64,000 nt of DNA from Pirellulaceae bacterium. Its GTDB lineage: Bacteria > Planctomycetota > Planctomycetia > Pirellulales > Pirellulaceae. The stretch covers positions 124,001-188,000 of the forward strand of contig JAQWSU010000022.1 in NCBI GenBank assembly GCA_029243025.1, given 5' to 3'. The translations under genes were made by a program, and so were the position numbers. The notes below the pieces were generated by a model. The model was not told the DNA's origin and made no database searches. It saw only the letters and a list, made by a program, of their open reading frames with translations. Below are positions 45,518 to 55,698 of the stretch, one piece after another; the stretch's first letter is position 1; every line of letters starts with the position of its first letter.

Positions 45518-47461
45518 ATGATTTATGAAGCTTCGGTTGTGGCGGTTGTCATTTTCTTTGTGTTTGTTGGGATTACGCTCGCAATTAGTTTCTACCTTGG
45601 AGGTCGCGCGAAATCGGCTCAGGGCTATTTCGCCGCCCACGGTCAAATTCCTTGGTTTGTCAATGGCGTCTCTTTTGCTGGAGACTACCTTTCTGCCGCA
45701 TCATTCTTGGGAATCTGCGGAATGATTGCCTTTCATGGCTATGACGGATTCTTATACTCAATCGGCTATTTGGCGGGTTGGATCGTTGCCTTGTTCGTGG
45801 TTGCCGAACCTATTAAACGACTTGGCAAATACACGTTCGCCGATGCATTGGATGCAAAATTTGGGTCGCGAGGGATTAAGCTCGTCGCAGGGATCAGCAC
45901 ACTTGCCGTCAGTATCTTCTACTTGATTCCACAGATGGTGGGTGCGGGGGTCTTGATTCAACCCTTACTGGGATTTCCCCACTGGGTGGGTGTGGTTCTG
46001 GTTGGCACAACCGTGATTATCATCGTGGTGACGGCAGGAATGGTGTCGACGACCTACGTGCAATTCCTGAAGGGCTCATTGCTTGTCGTCTTTTCAGCCG
46101 TGCTGACTCTCATGATTTTGGCGCGCGGTTTCGAGACGCGACAGGGGGGCGATGATGGTCACATCTTTCAAACACTTGGACCCTTTGCGGCTGATATGAA
46201 TTGGGCACAGGTACCCGAGTTCAAAGATGTTTCCGTGATGCCTGCCGAACAAGAGTGGAGCGATTTACCTTACGTACGCACCATCAACAAAACCGACGAA
46301 GTCATCTCTGTTTGGCGAATCACTCCGGCCGATTCAGGTAAAGTCATGTTGACTGAAACCCAAACCGTGACGCGTTTCACAGACGGTGCTGTACTGGTAA
46401 ACGGACGGCCGAAAGGTACGAAACCCGGCGAGGCACAATTGCATCCTGTCGGCTACATTAGCAAGCTTCCCGGTGAAGAACAGAAGACGGGGCCGTTGGG
46501 GCCACTGTCGTTTTTTCGTACGTTGCAAAAAAGTGAAGTCGTGCTGTGGGGATCGCAAGTTGTCAAGCAGCCAGTAGATGGTTCCACCACGACCGTCTAT
46601 TTTCAAAAGCCGACGGCGGGCAGTCGCGTTTTAAGACCCGGTGAGCATCCTCGTTTCGAGGGAATACGTAGTGATAACTTATTGGCTAAGCTGAATTTCT
46701 TGTCACTGATGCTCGCGTTGTTCTGCGGTACTGCGTCTTTGCCTCATATCCTGATTCGATATTACACCGTCAAGGATGAAGTCAGTGCTCGGCGGAGCAC
46801 GATTGTAGGCATCGGTAGCATTGGCTTCTTCTATATTCTGACGCTGTATCTCGGCCTCGGAGCGATGACAAGCGGGGCACTTGATGTGACAAACAGCAAT
46901 ATGGCGGCTCCGTTACTTGCCAAAAGTATCAACGAATGGCTGTTTGCGATTATTTCCGCAATTGCATTTACGACCGTGTTGGGGACCGTCAGTGGTTTGA
47001 TTCTGGCCTCCAGTGGTGCGGTTGCACATGACTTGATGTCCAATTGGTTGCAGATCAAGATGACCGACCAAGAGATGGTACGCGTTGCCAAAATCGCGTC
47101 GGTCGTTGTCGGAGTCATCGCGATTGGGTTGGGAATTCTATTCCAGGAACTGAATGTGAGTTACCTCGTCGGTTGGGCGTTTAGTGTCGCTGCTTCGGCT
47201 AATCTGCCGGCACTGGTCATGCTTCTCTTCTGGAAGGGGACCACTCGCCAAGGCATTATTTCCGCCATTGTGGTCGGCATGGTGAGTTCTCTCGCCTGGA
47301 TCCTCTTGAGCGCGGATACTTTCACCAAGGTTTACGGACTTTCCGCTGATTTGGCGGTGGTTCCATTCAGTCAGCCCGGAATCGTTACCATTCCGCTGGG
47401 ATTCTTAACCTTGATCGTGGTGTCGCTGATGACACGAAAGTTCGAGCCCTCGCTTAACTGA
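45518..47461 (+). CDS. Sodium:solute symporter (ActP-like) with large hydrophilic insert
   Basis: A 647-aa sodium:solute symporter family transporter. The first helices contain YLGGRAKSAQGYFAAHGQIPWFVNGVSFAGDYLSAASFLG, typical of the SSS family, and the later segment LFCGTASLPHILIRYYTVKD closely follows ActP acetate permease. Between these, residues about 204-378 form a long hydrophilic segment (for example PAEQEWSDLPYVRTINKTDE) not present at this length in E. coli ActP, whose total length is 549. The partner DUF485 gene is directly upstream. The likely substrate is a short monocarboxylate such as acetate or lactate, which would suit a microcompartment host, but this is inference. Confidence 0.87.
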   Translation: MIYEASVVAVVIFFVFVGITLAISFYLGGRAKSAQGYFAAHGQIPWFVNGVSFAGDYLSAASFLGICGMIAFHGYDGFLYSIGYLAGWIVALFVVAEPIKRLGKYTFADALDAKFGSRGIKLVAGISTLAVSIFYLIPQMVGAGVLIQPLLGFPHWVGVVLVGTTVIIIVVTAGMVSTTYVQFLKGSLLVVFSAVLTLMILARGFETRQGGDDGHIFQTLGPFAADMNWAQVPEFKDVSVMPAEQEWSDLPYVRTINKTDEVISVWRITPADSGKVMLTETQTVTRFTDGAVLVNGRPKGTKPGEAQLHPVGYISKLPGEEQKTGPLGPLSFFRTLQKSEVVLWGSQVVKQPVDGSTTTVYFQKPTAGSRVLRPGEHPRFEGIRSDNLLAKLNFLSLMLALFCGTASLPHILIRYYTVKDEVSARRSTIVGIGSIGFFYILTLYLGLGAMTSGALDVTNSNMAAPLLAKSINEWLFAIISAIAFTTVLGTVSGLILASSGAVAHDLMSNWLQIKMTDQEMVRVAKIASVVVGVIAIGLGILFQELNVSYLVGWAFSVAASANLPALVMLLFWKGTTRQGIISAIVVGMVSSLAWILLSADTFTKVYGLSADLAVVPFSQPGIVTIPLGFLTLIVVSLMTRKFEPSLN

Positions 47462-47692
47462 TAGCGGTGCTATTGGTGGCGGTTCTGTCGGTCGCGATTC
47501 GACGATTTTGATCACTAAGTGGAACCTGTTTGTCAGTTTCTGCTGGGTTCTGGACTCTTTTCTTGCAGTGATCTCACTGAAATGGTCGACGGAATACGGC
47601 AACTAGATAAAGTTTGCGGATTACAGTGGGGTTAACGGTCGCGTCGGCTTTTCCGATCTCTCGCGACTGTCATCGCTAAGGATATTGTTGCC

Positions 47693-49135
47693 ATGAATCG
47701 AAACCATCGTTGCCAACTGTTCGTGGTGCTGCTGATCGGCGTTTGTGTAGGAGCTGTATCCGCTCAGGATCACGGCGGCGCCTTGGGCAGCCCCGGAGGT
47801 CACTTCAAGGGTCGATATATTGGTTATGCTCCGAAACATGAAAAGGTCGCTTGTGAGGCGGGCTGCGCCGTCTGTGCAGAGGCGGCCATTCCTCGGTTGG
47901 AATCCGAGCATAGTCCCGTGTTTGGGGTGAACCAAGCGAATTATCAACAGCCAATCTCTTCGTCGCAGGACATACACGACGACGGTGGAGATATTTATGA
48001 AGGTGAGTTGATCAATGAGAGTGGAGAATTCATCGAAGCATATCCTGACTCTTATGGTCCGCGTCATCCGAAGATGGAAACTTCTATCACTCCTTTGGTT
48101 TACGGGCGAATCGACTATTTGCATTGGTGGACGAGTGGCATGGACATTCCGGCGTTGGCGACGACCAGTCCACCGGCGGACAATGGAATTTTGGGTGCTC
48201 CAGGAACGACCGTACTTTTTGGCAATGAAGGTTTGAATCAGGACGGTCGTTCTGGCGGTCGACTCACGCTTGGCAGGATGCTCAATCCCGACTGTGGTCA
48301 AGGGTTGGAGGTTACGTTTCTACGACTCGTCGAAGAGTCCGAGCAATTTTCCGCTTCGGGTGCGGATTACTCGGTGCTTGCCAGACCGTTTTTTAATACG
48401 GTGAGTGGGCAGCAGGACTCGCAACGAATTGTCTTTCCAGGGTTAGTGGAGGGTAGCCTCAACGTGATCAGCTCGACTGAATTCGAAACGTTTGAAGCGG
48501 TCTTCCGACAGGTTTATGTGGATATTCCTGGTGTGCGTGCAGATTATTTCGTTGGCTATCGCTACGCGGATCTCAAGGATTTCATCCGTGTGAATGAATC
48601 GAAGGTGTCGTTGTCCGGTCCAACGATCGGGTCGACCTTTTCCTTGTATGACGAATTCGAGAGCGAAAACAAATTCCACGGCGGTGAATTTGGGATTCGC
48701 ATCATCAAACAGAAGAATTTTTGTTGGTCTTTTGAGTGCTCAGCCCAAATCGCATTAGGCAATACCCAATCGCTTGTTCAGATTGATGGGCAGACGATCA
48801 GCACCGCTCGTGATGGTAGTTCCACGACGACAGATATTGGCTTGCTAACTCAGGAATCGAACATTGGAGAATATCAGGTCGACAAATTCAGCGGCATCGC
48901 GGAATTTGGAATTAACGCCCGGCGGCACTTTGTCTGCGGGCTTGACGCAAGAATCGGTTACACGGCATTTTTCTGGAGTGACGTGATTCGCGCCGGAGAT
49001 CAAATCGACCTGGACATCAACACAACACAGATTCCTCCAGGCCAATTGCAAGGCGCCCCGGCACCGATCTTTACGGCTGAGACAAGCAGTTTTTGGGCAC
49101 ACGGCTTGAATGTCGGCTTGGAATACAGTTATTAA
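47693..49135 (+). CDS. BBP7-family outer-membrane beta-barrel protein
   Basis: A 480-aa exported protein. The signal peptide is NRNHRCQLFVVLLIGVCVGAVSA. After a ~120-residue low-complexity region come the features of the planctomycete BBP7 barrel family: YGRIDYLHWWTSGMDIPALATTSP, GILGAPGTTVLFGN and GGRLTLGRMLN. Alternating beta strands follow, and the last strand, HGLNVGLEYSY, ends in an aromatic residue as outer-membrane barrels do. A Cys-rich patch (CEAGCAVC) lies in the N-terminal region. It is probably an outer-membrane channel or structural protein; it converges on the giant minus-strand gene. Confidence 0.83.
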   Translation: MNRNHRCQLFVVLLIGVCVGAVSAQDHGGALGSPGGHFKGRYIGYAPKHEKVACEAGCAVCAEAAIPRLESEHSPVFGVNQANYQQPISSSQDIHDDGGDIYEGELINESGEFIEAYPDSYGPRHPKMETSITPLVYGRIDYLHWWTSGMDIPALATTSPPADNGILGAPGTTVLFGNEGLNQDGRSGGRLTLGRMLNPDCGQGLEVTFLRLVEESEQFSASGADYSVLARPFFNTVSGQQDSQRIVFPGLVEGSLNVISSTEFETFEAVFRQVYVDIPGVRADYFVGYRYADLKDFIRVNESKVSLSGPTIGSTFSLYDEFESENKFHGGEFGIRIIKQKNFCWSFECSAQIALGNTQSLVQIDGQTISTARDGSSTTTDIGLLTQESNIGEYQVDKFSGIAEFGINARRHFVCGLDARIGYTAFFWSDVIRAGDQIDLDINTTQIPPGQLQGAPAPIFTAETSSFWAHGLNVGLEYSY

Positions 49136-49175
49136 GATCTGATGGGAGCGTTCAATTCGTCCCGACTCGCGTGAG

Positions 49176-52100
49176 TTAGATCAGCCAACTGTCTTCATCC
49201 TCGAAAGCTAAATCGACCAAATTATCATTGGTCAGTGGTGGCAATAAACTGTCCGTGGCTGGCTCGCCTTCTCCCGTTTCATTGACGTTGATGATCACGG
49301 TAGCCTCGTTGGATGAAAGTTCTCCGTCGTTAGCAAGATAGCTGAACGAGTCGGAGCCGAGGAAGCCGACGTTCGGGGTGTAGAAAAACGCTCCGTTATC
49401 TTGGAGCGTCAAGACTCCATTGGTGACATCGGAGCTGAGCGAAGCTGCCAGAGTGTCTTCATCTACGTCTAAGTCATTGGCCAACACACCGCCATCAATA
49501 TCAATCGCAAGCAGCTGATCTTGGTTTGTGTTGTACGTATCCGCAAATGCTAATGGGGATTCATTCAAATCGTTCACGTTCACTGTTACGTCGACAACTT
49601 GAACGGTTTCCGCATCATCCGTAATTCGGATTTTTAGATCCCGTTGGGGGCGTGACTCGAAGTTAGGTGGATTACTTCCAGTCAAACTCAATTCACCTGT
49701 GAGGCGACCGAGCAAAAAAGTGTCATCAAAGTCATCCAGTTCTTCCTGGATCAGCACTTCAAATTCGTTTGCGTCACGGGGGGTATCTTCCAGGAACTCA
49801 CTATTTAAATAGAAGGTGGGCGTTCCCGTCGCACCCAATGCGATGGCTGCATCGAGATCTCGATTGACGCGTTCGGCGAGCGCGGGGTCGCTAAAGTCTG
49901 CGTTGAATTGTGTAAGATCAAGTCCCAACGCGACGGCATAGCCTTCAAAGAGCGAGATTGGATCGACGAGGTTTGACCATTCGCCTTGGTTTTCGTAGAG
50001 CAGGTCGCTCATTTCGTCAAACGATCCTTGTCGCGCGGCAGCTTCGGCGGCCAACGCTGCTTGGAATGCATTTTGATGGGTTCCGCTGAGCGGAAGGTGT
50101 CGGGTGACCACTAACAACTCACTGCCAAATTCATCTTTCAAACCGTTGACAATGGTATGGTAGGTGCGACAGGCGGTGCATTGGAAATCAGCGTATTCGA
50201 TTAAAACCATGGGGGCATTTTCGCCACCAGCCAGATGGTCATCGGCGGCCAGGTTTAATTCTTGGGGGCGAGCCACATCTTCAAATTCGAAGATCGCCGC
50301 GTCATTGAGTTCGCCTTCGGCTTGGACGGTGCCGACAATTGAACCGGCGCGGCTATTCTCATCGATATTGAATTCGTTCAATTGTTCTTGGACATCGATC
50401 AAGACGACTACCGGTGTCGAGTCGGCCGTTCCGTCGGTGACGCTGTAAAGGAACGAATCGTTGTCATTGAAATCAAGGTTAGGTGTGTAGGTGAACGATC
50501 CGTCTTGATTGAGGTTCAATGCGCCATTTTCGGGCTCTCTGACAAGGTTGGCGGTGAGTGAGTCGCCGTCAGGATCGACGTCGTTGCTTAGTAACCCATC
50601 TGCGGGGCTGACAGAAAGCGTTTCATTGACCGCCGTCTCGTATTGATCGGCAAGGCCAATTGGCGCTCGGTTACTGCCTGCGGGCAGCTCGGAAGATGCA
50701 TCGCGAATGGCATCGGCAAGCGTCTGGTTGCCTGCTTGTTCTTCGGCGTCAGCAACGACTTCACGGAATAGGCTGGCTTCGTCTGCAGAAGCGAAGAACC
50801 AGTGAATCGAGAGATGTTCTGATTTGATTGACGTTTCGCCAAAATTGGGACCGTCAATGTCTTGAGCACCTGAGATGACGATGTTGGTAATTTGATCATC
50901 TGCAACGAGAGCACCTTCAAAATCGAAACGGTCTTGACCGTCGCTTAATGCGGCCGGCTGGCTTTCCGTGATCTGGTAGGTGCCCGCTGGAAGTTCGCTG
51001 AATTGATAATTGCCTGTCGCGTCGGTGATGGCTGAATGGTCTACCTGATCACCGGATAAGGTTTCACCGACAAGTGTAATCAGGACACCTGGGACTCCAG
51101 CTTCTAAGGTGTCTCGGATGCCATCATCATTGATGTCGATGTAGACGGATCCTGTTAGCTGAGTTCCGCCCGAATCACCCACTTCGACCGTCACCGTAGC
51201 GACAGATGTCAAGCCGTCACTGTCTTCGATCGTGTAGCTGAAAGTGTCGATGCCGACAAATCCAATTGGTGCCAAATACTCGATTGCATTATTCACAATG
51301 GTTGCCTGCCCACCCTGCGTTCCAGGTGACACCGATGCGATGGTCAACGTTTGAACGCCGTCTGGCTCGTACGAATCATTTGCCAGTACATCGATTGTGA
51401 CTGCATTGCCGTCGTTCGCAGCGCTGAAGTTGTCATCGTTAGCCGTTGGTGAATCTGCGACAGACGTGACTTGGATCGTGACGGTTTCGCTGATACCGCT
51501 GGTGCCGTCAGAGGCTCGATAGGAAAACGAGTCTAAACCGAAGAAGTTTGCATCCGGTGTGTAGGTGAAAGCTCCGTCTGGCTCCATTGTGACGGTTCCG
51601 TGAGACGCTTGTATTTCGATGGTCGCTGACAGTTGGTCGTTGTCGGCATCCGCATCATTCGAGAGAACGCCGTTGGCTGCGTCGATTTGAATTGAATTGT
51701 CTTCGGCCACTAAGTAAGAGTCGGGCGCCGTGATTGGCGAGTCGTCGATTGGACTCGTTGTCAACGTGACGACCGTGGGTGGGCTTTCGCTGATCCCATC
51801 ACTGGTCGTGTAAGTAAATGTGTCGATGCCAAAATAGTCCTGATCCGGTCGGTAGGTGAATGACCCATCGGAATTCAGTGACAGGGTCCCATGGCTCACG
51901 TCGCTTGACAATGTGACGTTTATGCTGTCACCGTCAGGATCCATGTCATTTGCCAATACGCCCTCACTCGCTGTCCGCGTCAGCGTCTCATCTTCATTGA
52001 GTTGGTAATTATCAGATTCACCGTTGGGCGGATCGTTCTGGCCGGTGACCTCGATTTGAACGCGAGCGATATTGGCTTGTGATTCGCCATTGGTTGCGGA

Positions 52101-55100
52101 GTAGGTGAATCGATCCGTCCCGAATACGTCAGGATTTGGGACGTATTCGAAGCTTCCGTCCGCGTTCAAGGTGACGACACCATGGGTCGCCTGATCGACC
52201 AACTGAGCATTCCATTCAGATGTTCCCGAGCCATCGCCGTCGTTGGCAAAGAGGCCGTTTTCAGCGGTGACCATTAACGGGGTATCTTCTTCCGTTAGAT
52301 AGGAATCTGGCAAGGCGGGTAGGCCGCCCAAGACCGTCAGCTCAACCCGTTGGGATGTGCGATTTCCAGCTGCATCGGACAATTGAATTTCAAAATCGTG
52401 AGGACGGGCCTGATCACTCGTTGGGGTCCAGTTAATCATGCCTTCGTTGGTAATCGTCATGCCGGTCGGGCTGTCGACTAACGAATATGTCATACCAGCT
52501 TGATTCTCGTCAGGACTGTTGACGTCGAACATGAACGCTTCGTCCACGTTGGCAAATTCGGGAGGATCCGAATCAATGTCTTGTGGAGGCAGGCTATCAA
52601 TAGTGATCGCCACCGGGCTGCTCATGTCGCTTTCGAGGCCGTTGAAGACCTGTGTTGCAGTGAAACTCTGCGTGCCATTGGGAAAGGTCGTCATGCCATC
52701 GGTCGTTACCACGGCCTGATCGCCAACCGCCACGCCGCTACCCACCAGGATTCCAGATGCGTAGATGCGAACCTCGGCTTCGTTGGCAACGCCAACGACC
52801 TGGAACTGAAGGCTGTTTTCAGGGGAGCCGTTGTCCAGTTGTGTGATATTGTCATTGTCAGATGATCCTGTGTCGCTCGCTGGGCTGAGGGAAATCATAC
52901 TGGGTGCTGGTAGATCGGCCTCGCCGAAATTCAGTTGCGTCAGTTGCTGCCCTATTTCCAAGTCAATCGAATGCCCATCCAAGAGACTGGGGGACGTCTG
53001 AATTCGATTGCTCGTTACCATGGATCGTACCGCGTAAGTTCCAGTAGCGGCTTGCAGGCGGTAGTCGCCGTTGCTATCCGTTGTGGTGAAATCTTCGCCG
53101 TCGTTCCAAACGCCATCGTTGTTAGCATCCAGGAAAATGGTGAAGTCTTCGAGTCCCGGCTCATTTGGGTCCTTGACACCATTGGTGTTGAGGTCTTCAT
53201 ACTTGGTTCCCGACACCAGGCCAATTCCATCGACGCCCTCGATGATGACCAGTTGGTCGGAAGCTGTGAGTGGAAGTTCGCCAAAGGGCGGACTGTTGTC
53301 GAAATTGATCGGGAGGTTGGCGATCGTATCAGCAACGGTCATATCGAGCAGTTGACCGAAGGCGGTGAAGCTGTTGTTTTCTGGTAGATCGAGGGATGAG
53401 TTGTCATTCAGGTTGATGAAGAATTGACTTGTTGCACTGTTGGGATCACCGCCCAGCTTTGCCATGGCAATCGTTGCTCGTAGATTCGAAATACCTGGCT
53501 CATTTTGAATCTGCCCCTTGCTCGGAATACTTTCAAACTGATCGGTGCTCGTGAATTGCGAAGACTGACTCGTGAATCCACCACCTTGAATCACAAAGTT
53601 GGGGACCGAGCGGTGAATGAACGAATTGTCGTAGCTGCCGTCATTGGCGTAGGATAAGAAATTGGCGACGGTTCCCATGACTGGAGCGGAAGATTGTTTG
53701 TCAAAGAGTTCAAGGTAGAGATCGCCAAGGTTTGTTTGCAGAGCCACCACCGTGTTCTGACCAAAGGTCAACAGAATTTCATCACCATGTTGGATGTCAT
53801 AGTCCTCATAGCCATTTGAAATCTCACCATTTACAAACATCCGAATCGAGTGGTCTGCATCGGTCATATTTCCAAGCAGATTGTCAGATTCGAAGGTCGC
53901 GTCGGGGTTGTTTCCGACTTCGCCTGCCATCGTTCGCCAAGTGTCAAAGAAGGCGTTGAGCCTGTTGCTAACGAGGGGTTCGTCCGCAATGGGAGAGATG
54001 ATCAGGTTGCCGTTCGCATCGGTTCGGGTTTGTGAAAGGAGACTGCCGTCAGCCGCCACACCAAGGTTAGCTGGGATTTCTACCTGCTGCCCGTCTACAA
54101 AGATCGTGAGACTCGCTGACTGAGAGGTTTGCTCGGACAACGTCCAGAGTTGAAAACCTGTGCCTCCATCATCTGCATTGAACAGCACGATATCCTGATA
54201 GCCGAAGAATGAGTTAGGGGAGGAATCTTGGTCGCCGACAAAGAGATCCGCGACCTGAGTTGTGCCATTCAAAGTGCCGTCGGTCGTATATAGTTCTCGC
54301 CCCTGTTCCGTGCTGGCCGCCGAGAAGTAAACCTTGCCATCGATGTCGGTCAGATAACGTGGATCGGATCCTACCGATCCGCTGTTCAGGTCGCGAATCT
54401 GTACGGTGCCTGCTTCCGACCCGTCACTTTTCCAGATTTCTACTCCGTCGTCGCCGTTGTCAGCAGTGAAAATCAGCGTTCCGTTTGAGCTAATCAGTTC
54501 AGGTTGAAACAGACCACTTTCAGCTCCAGGAACAATATCTCGGACGAGTTCAACCGTCTCGAGAGTACGGTTGTAACGAAACAGCTCTTCTCCCGTATTC
54601 GGATTGACTCCTGTGAAAAACAGGGTGCCGTTGACGTCGGTCAGATTTCTCGGGTAGGAGGAATAGGGGTAGGTACCGTATTCATCCGTGAAGGAGCCCG
54701 TGAATAGGTCTTCTACCATCACGGTACCCGCGTCCGTACCATCACTCATCCACAGTTCTTCACCGTTCTCATCGACGGCGGTGAAGAAAAGAGTGCCATC
54801 GACATTCGTCAGCTGGGTTGGAAGTGATCGTAAGGCTCCATCACCGTAGGGATATTGGTAGCCCTCCCCCGTGTGAATATCGCGGACTAAGACGGTACCA
54901 TCCGCGCTGCCATCGCTTTTCCAAAGCTCGACTCCGTTGCTTGCATTATCTGCGGCAAAGAATAGTGTTCCGTCGACTTCGACGAAACCATTCGGGGAGG
55001 AGGCATAAGGATAGGAACCGTAGTAATAGTTTTCGTATTGACCTGGGGCAATATCCTTCAGCATCATCGTGCCCCCGGACGTGCCATCACTCATCCACAA

Positions 55101-55625
55101 TTCGCTGCCATTTATGCCGTCGTCGGCAGAGAAGTAGAGCTTGCCATCAAAACTGATCAAATGGGTGGGTGATGACGAATACGGCTGATTGTCGTAGTCA
55201 AAGCCTGTCTGGATGTCCTTCAGCATCAGGGTGCCGGATTCGGTTCCATCACTGGCCCATAGCTCACGACCATTTGCCCCATTGTCTGCCGTGAAGTACA
55301 GCTTTCCGTCCAACTCCGTTAAATCGGCCGGATTCGAGTTTTCAAAGCCCGGGGAAATGTCTCGCACGATGTTGCTTCCCACTGCCGTGCCATCGGTGAC
55401 CCAAAGTTCACGCCCGCGTTCTTCGTCTTGGGCCGTGAAAAACACAACCTCACCGACTTGGACAAAGTCCGTCGGAAATGAGTCACCTTCGGTATCCAAA
55501 AGGATCATCTCCGGGATACCGGCTAGCAGACAGCGTGCTTCTAACTTGTCAATCGACATGCGTGAGCTCTGGCGCTGAGCATTCGTGCGGGAACGTCGTC
55601 GTCGTTTTCTCTGAAAAAAACTCAT
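49176..55625 (-). CDS. Giant LExR-xLL surface protein with cyclophilin and DsbA-like domains
   Basis: A 2149-aa secreted protein. The basic N-terminus carries KLEARCLLAG, the LEPR-xLL form. Residues 40-510 hold about nine ELWxSDGT repeats that probably form propellers. A cyclophilin-type prolyl isomerase domain follows (about 625-775; TNLGDLYLELFD, FIHRSVPNFVIQGGGF, SQFFINLNDN), then a SdrD-B-like calcium domain (803-888) and several cadherin/Ig-like repeats (920-1480). A second SdrD-B-like domain comes at about 1488. A DsbA-like thioredoxin domain with CTAC (about 1795-1960, EYADFQCTACRTYH) precedes a last Ig-like repeat and a tail ending DEDSWLI. AGAGG before the ATG at 55625 supports the start. 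The enzyme domains inside a surface protein are unusual. Confidence 0.85.
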   Translation of the reverse strand: MSFFQRKRRRRSRTNAQRQSSRMSIDKLEARCLLAGIPEMILLDTEGDSFPTDFVQVGEVVFFTAQDEERGRELWVTDGTAVGSNIVRDISPGFENSNPADLTELDGKLYFTADNGANGRELWASDGTESGTLMLKDIQTGFDYDNQPYSSSPTHLISFDGKLYFSADDGINGSELWMSDGTSGGTMMLKDIAPGQYENYYYGSYPYASSPNGFVEVDGTLFFAADNASNGVELWKSDGSADGTVLVRDIHTGEGYQYPYGDGALRSLPTQLTNVDGTLFFTAVDENGEELWMSDGTDAGTVMVEDLFTGSFTDEYGTYPYSSYPRNLTDVNGTLFFTGVNPNTGEELFRYNRTLETVELVRDIVPGAESGLFQPELISSNGTLIFTADNGDDGVEIWKSDGSEAGTVQIRDLNSGSVGSDPRYLTDIDGKVYFSAASTEQGRELYTTDGTLNGTTQVADLFVGDQDSSPNSFFGYQDIVLFNADDGGTGFQLWTLSEQTSQSASLTIFVDGQQVEIPANLGVAADGSLLSQTRTDANGNLIISPIADEPLVSNRLNAFFDTWRTMAGEVGNNPDATFESDNLLGNMTDADHSIRMFVNGEISNGYEDYDIQHGDEILLTFGQNTVVALQTNLGDLYLELFDKQSSAPVMGTVANFLSYANDGSYDNSFIHRSVPNFVIQGGGFTSQSSQFTSTDQFESIPSKGQIQNEPGISNLRATIAMAKLGGDPNSATSQFFINLNDNSSLDLPENNSFTAFGQLLDMTVADTIANLPINFDNSPPFGELPLTASDQLVIIEGVDGIGLVSGTKYEDLNTNGVKDPNEPGLEDFTIFLDANNDGVWNDGEDFTTTDSNGDYRLQAATGTYAVRSMVTSNRIQTSPSLLDGHSIDLEIGQQLTQLNFGEADLPAPSMISLSPASDTGSSDNDNITQLDNGSPENSLQFQVVGVANEAEVRIYASGILVGSGVAVGDQAVVTTDGMTTFPNGTQSFTATQVFNGLESDMSSPVAITIDSLPPQDIDSDPPEFANVDEAFMFDVNSPDENQAGMTYSLVDSPTGMTITNEGMINWTPTSDQARPHDFEIQLSDAAGNRTSQRVELTVLGGLPALPDSYLTEEDTPLMVTAENGLFANDGDGSGTSEWNAQLVDQATHGVVTLNADGSFEYVPNPDVFGTDRFTYSATNGESQANIARVQIEVTGQNDPPNGESDNYQLNEDETLTRTASEGVLANDMDPDGDSINVTLSSDVSHGTLSLNSDGSFTYRPDQDYFGIDTFTYTTSDGISESPPTVVTLTTSPIDDSPITAPDSYLVAEDNSIQIDAANGVLSNDADADNDQLSATIEIQASHGTVTMEPDGAFTYTPDANFFGLDSFSYRASDGTSGISETVTIQVTSVADSPTANDDNFSAANDGNAVTIDVLANDSYEPDGVQTLTIASVSPGTQGGQATIVNNAIEYLAPIGFVGIDTFSYTIEDSDGLTSVATVTVEVGDSGGTQLTGSVYIDINDDGIRDTLEAGVPGVLITLVGETLSGDQVDHSAITDATGNYQFSELPAGTYQITESQPAALSDGQDRFDFEGALVADDQITNIVISGAQDIDGPNFGETSIKSEHLSIHWFFASADEASLFREVVADAEEQAGNQTLADAIRDASSELPAGSNRAPIGLADQYETAVNETLSVSPADGLLSNDVDPDGDSLTANLVREPENGALNLNQDGSFTYTPNLDFNDNDSFLYSVTDGTADSTPVVVLIDVQEQLNEFNIDENSRAGSIVGTVQAEGELNDAAIFEFEDVARPQELNLAADDHLAGGENAPMVLIEYADFQCTACRTYHTIVNGLKDEFGSELLVVTRHLPLSGTHQNAFQAALAAEAAARQGSFDEMSDLLYENQGEWSNLVDPISLFEGYAVALGLDLTQFNADFSDPALAERVNRDLDAAIALGATGTPTFYLNSEFLEDTPRDANEFEVLIQEELDDFDDTFLLGRLTGELSLTGSNPPNFESRPQRDLKIRITDDAETVQVVDVTVNVNDLNESPLAFADTYNTNQDQLLAIDIDGGVLANDLDVDEDTLAASLSSDVTNGVLTLQDNGAFFYTPNVGFLGSDSFSYLANDGELSSNEATVIINVNETGEGEPATDSLLPPLTNDNLVDLAFEDEDSWLI

Positions 55626-55698
55626 TCGATTGGCCTCTGAGATAATTCTGCAAACTTTGTTTGGGTTGCCTGGATCGAGTGGGATTCCTTGCCGGGTT

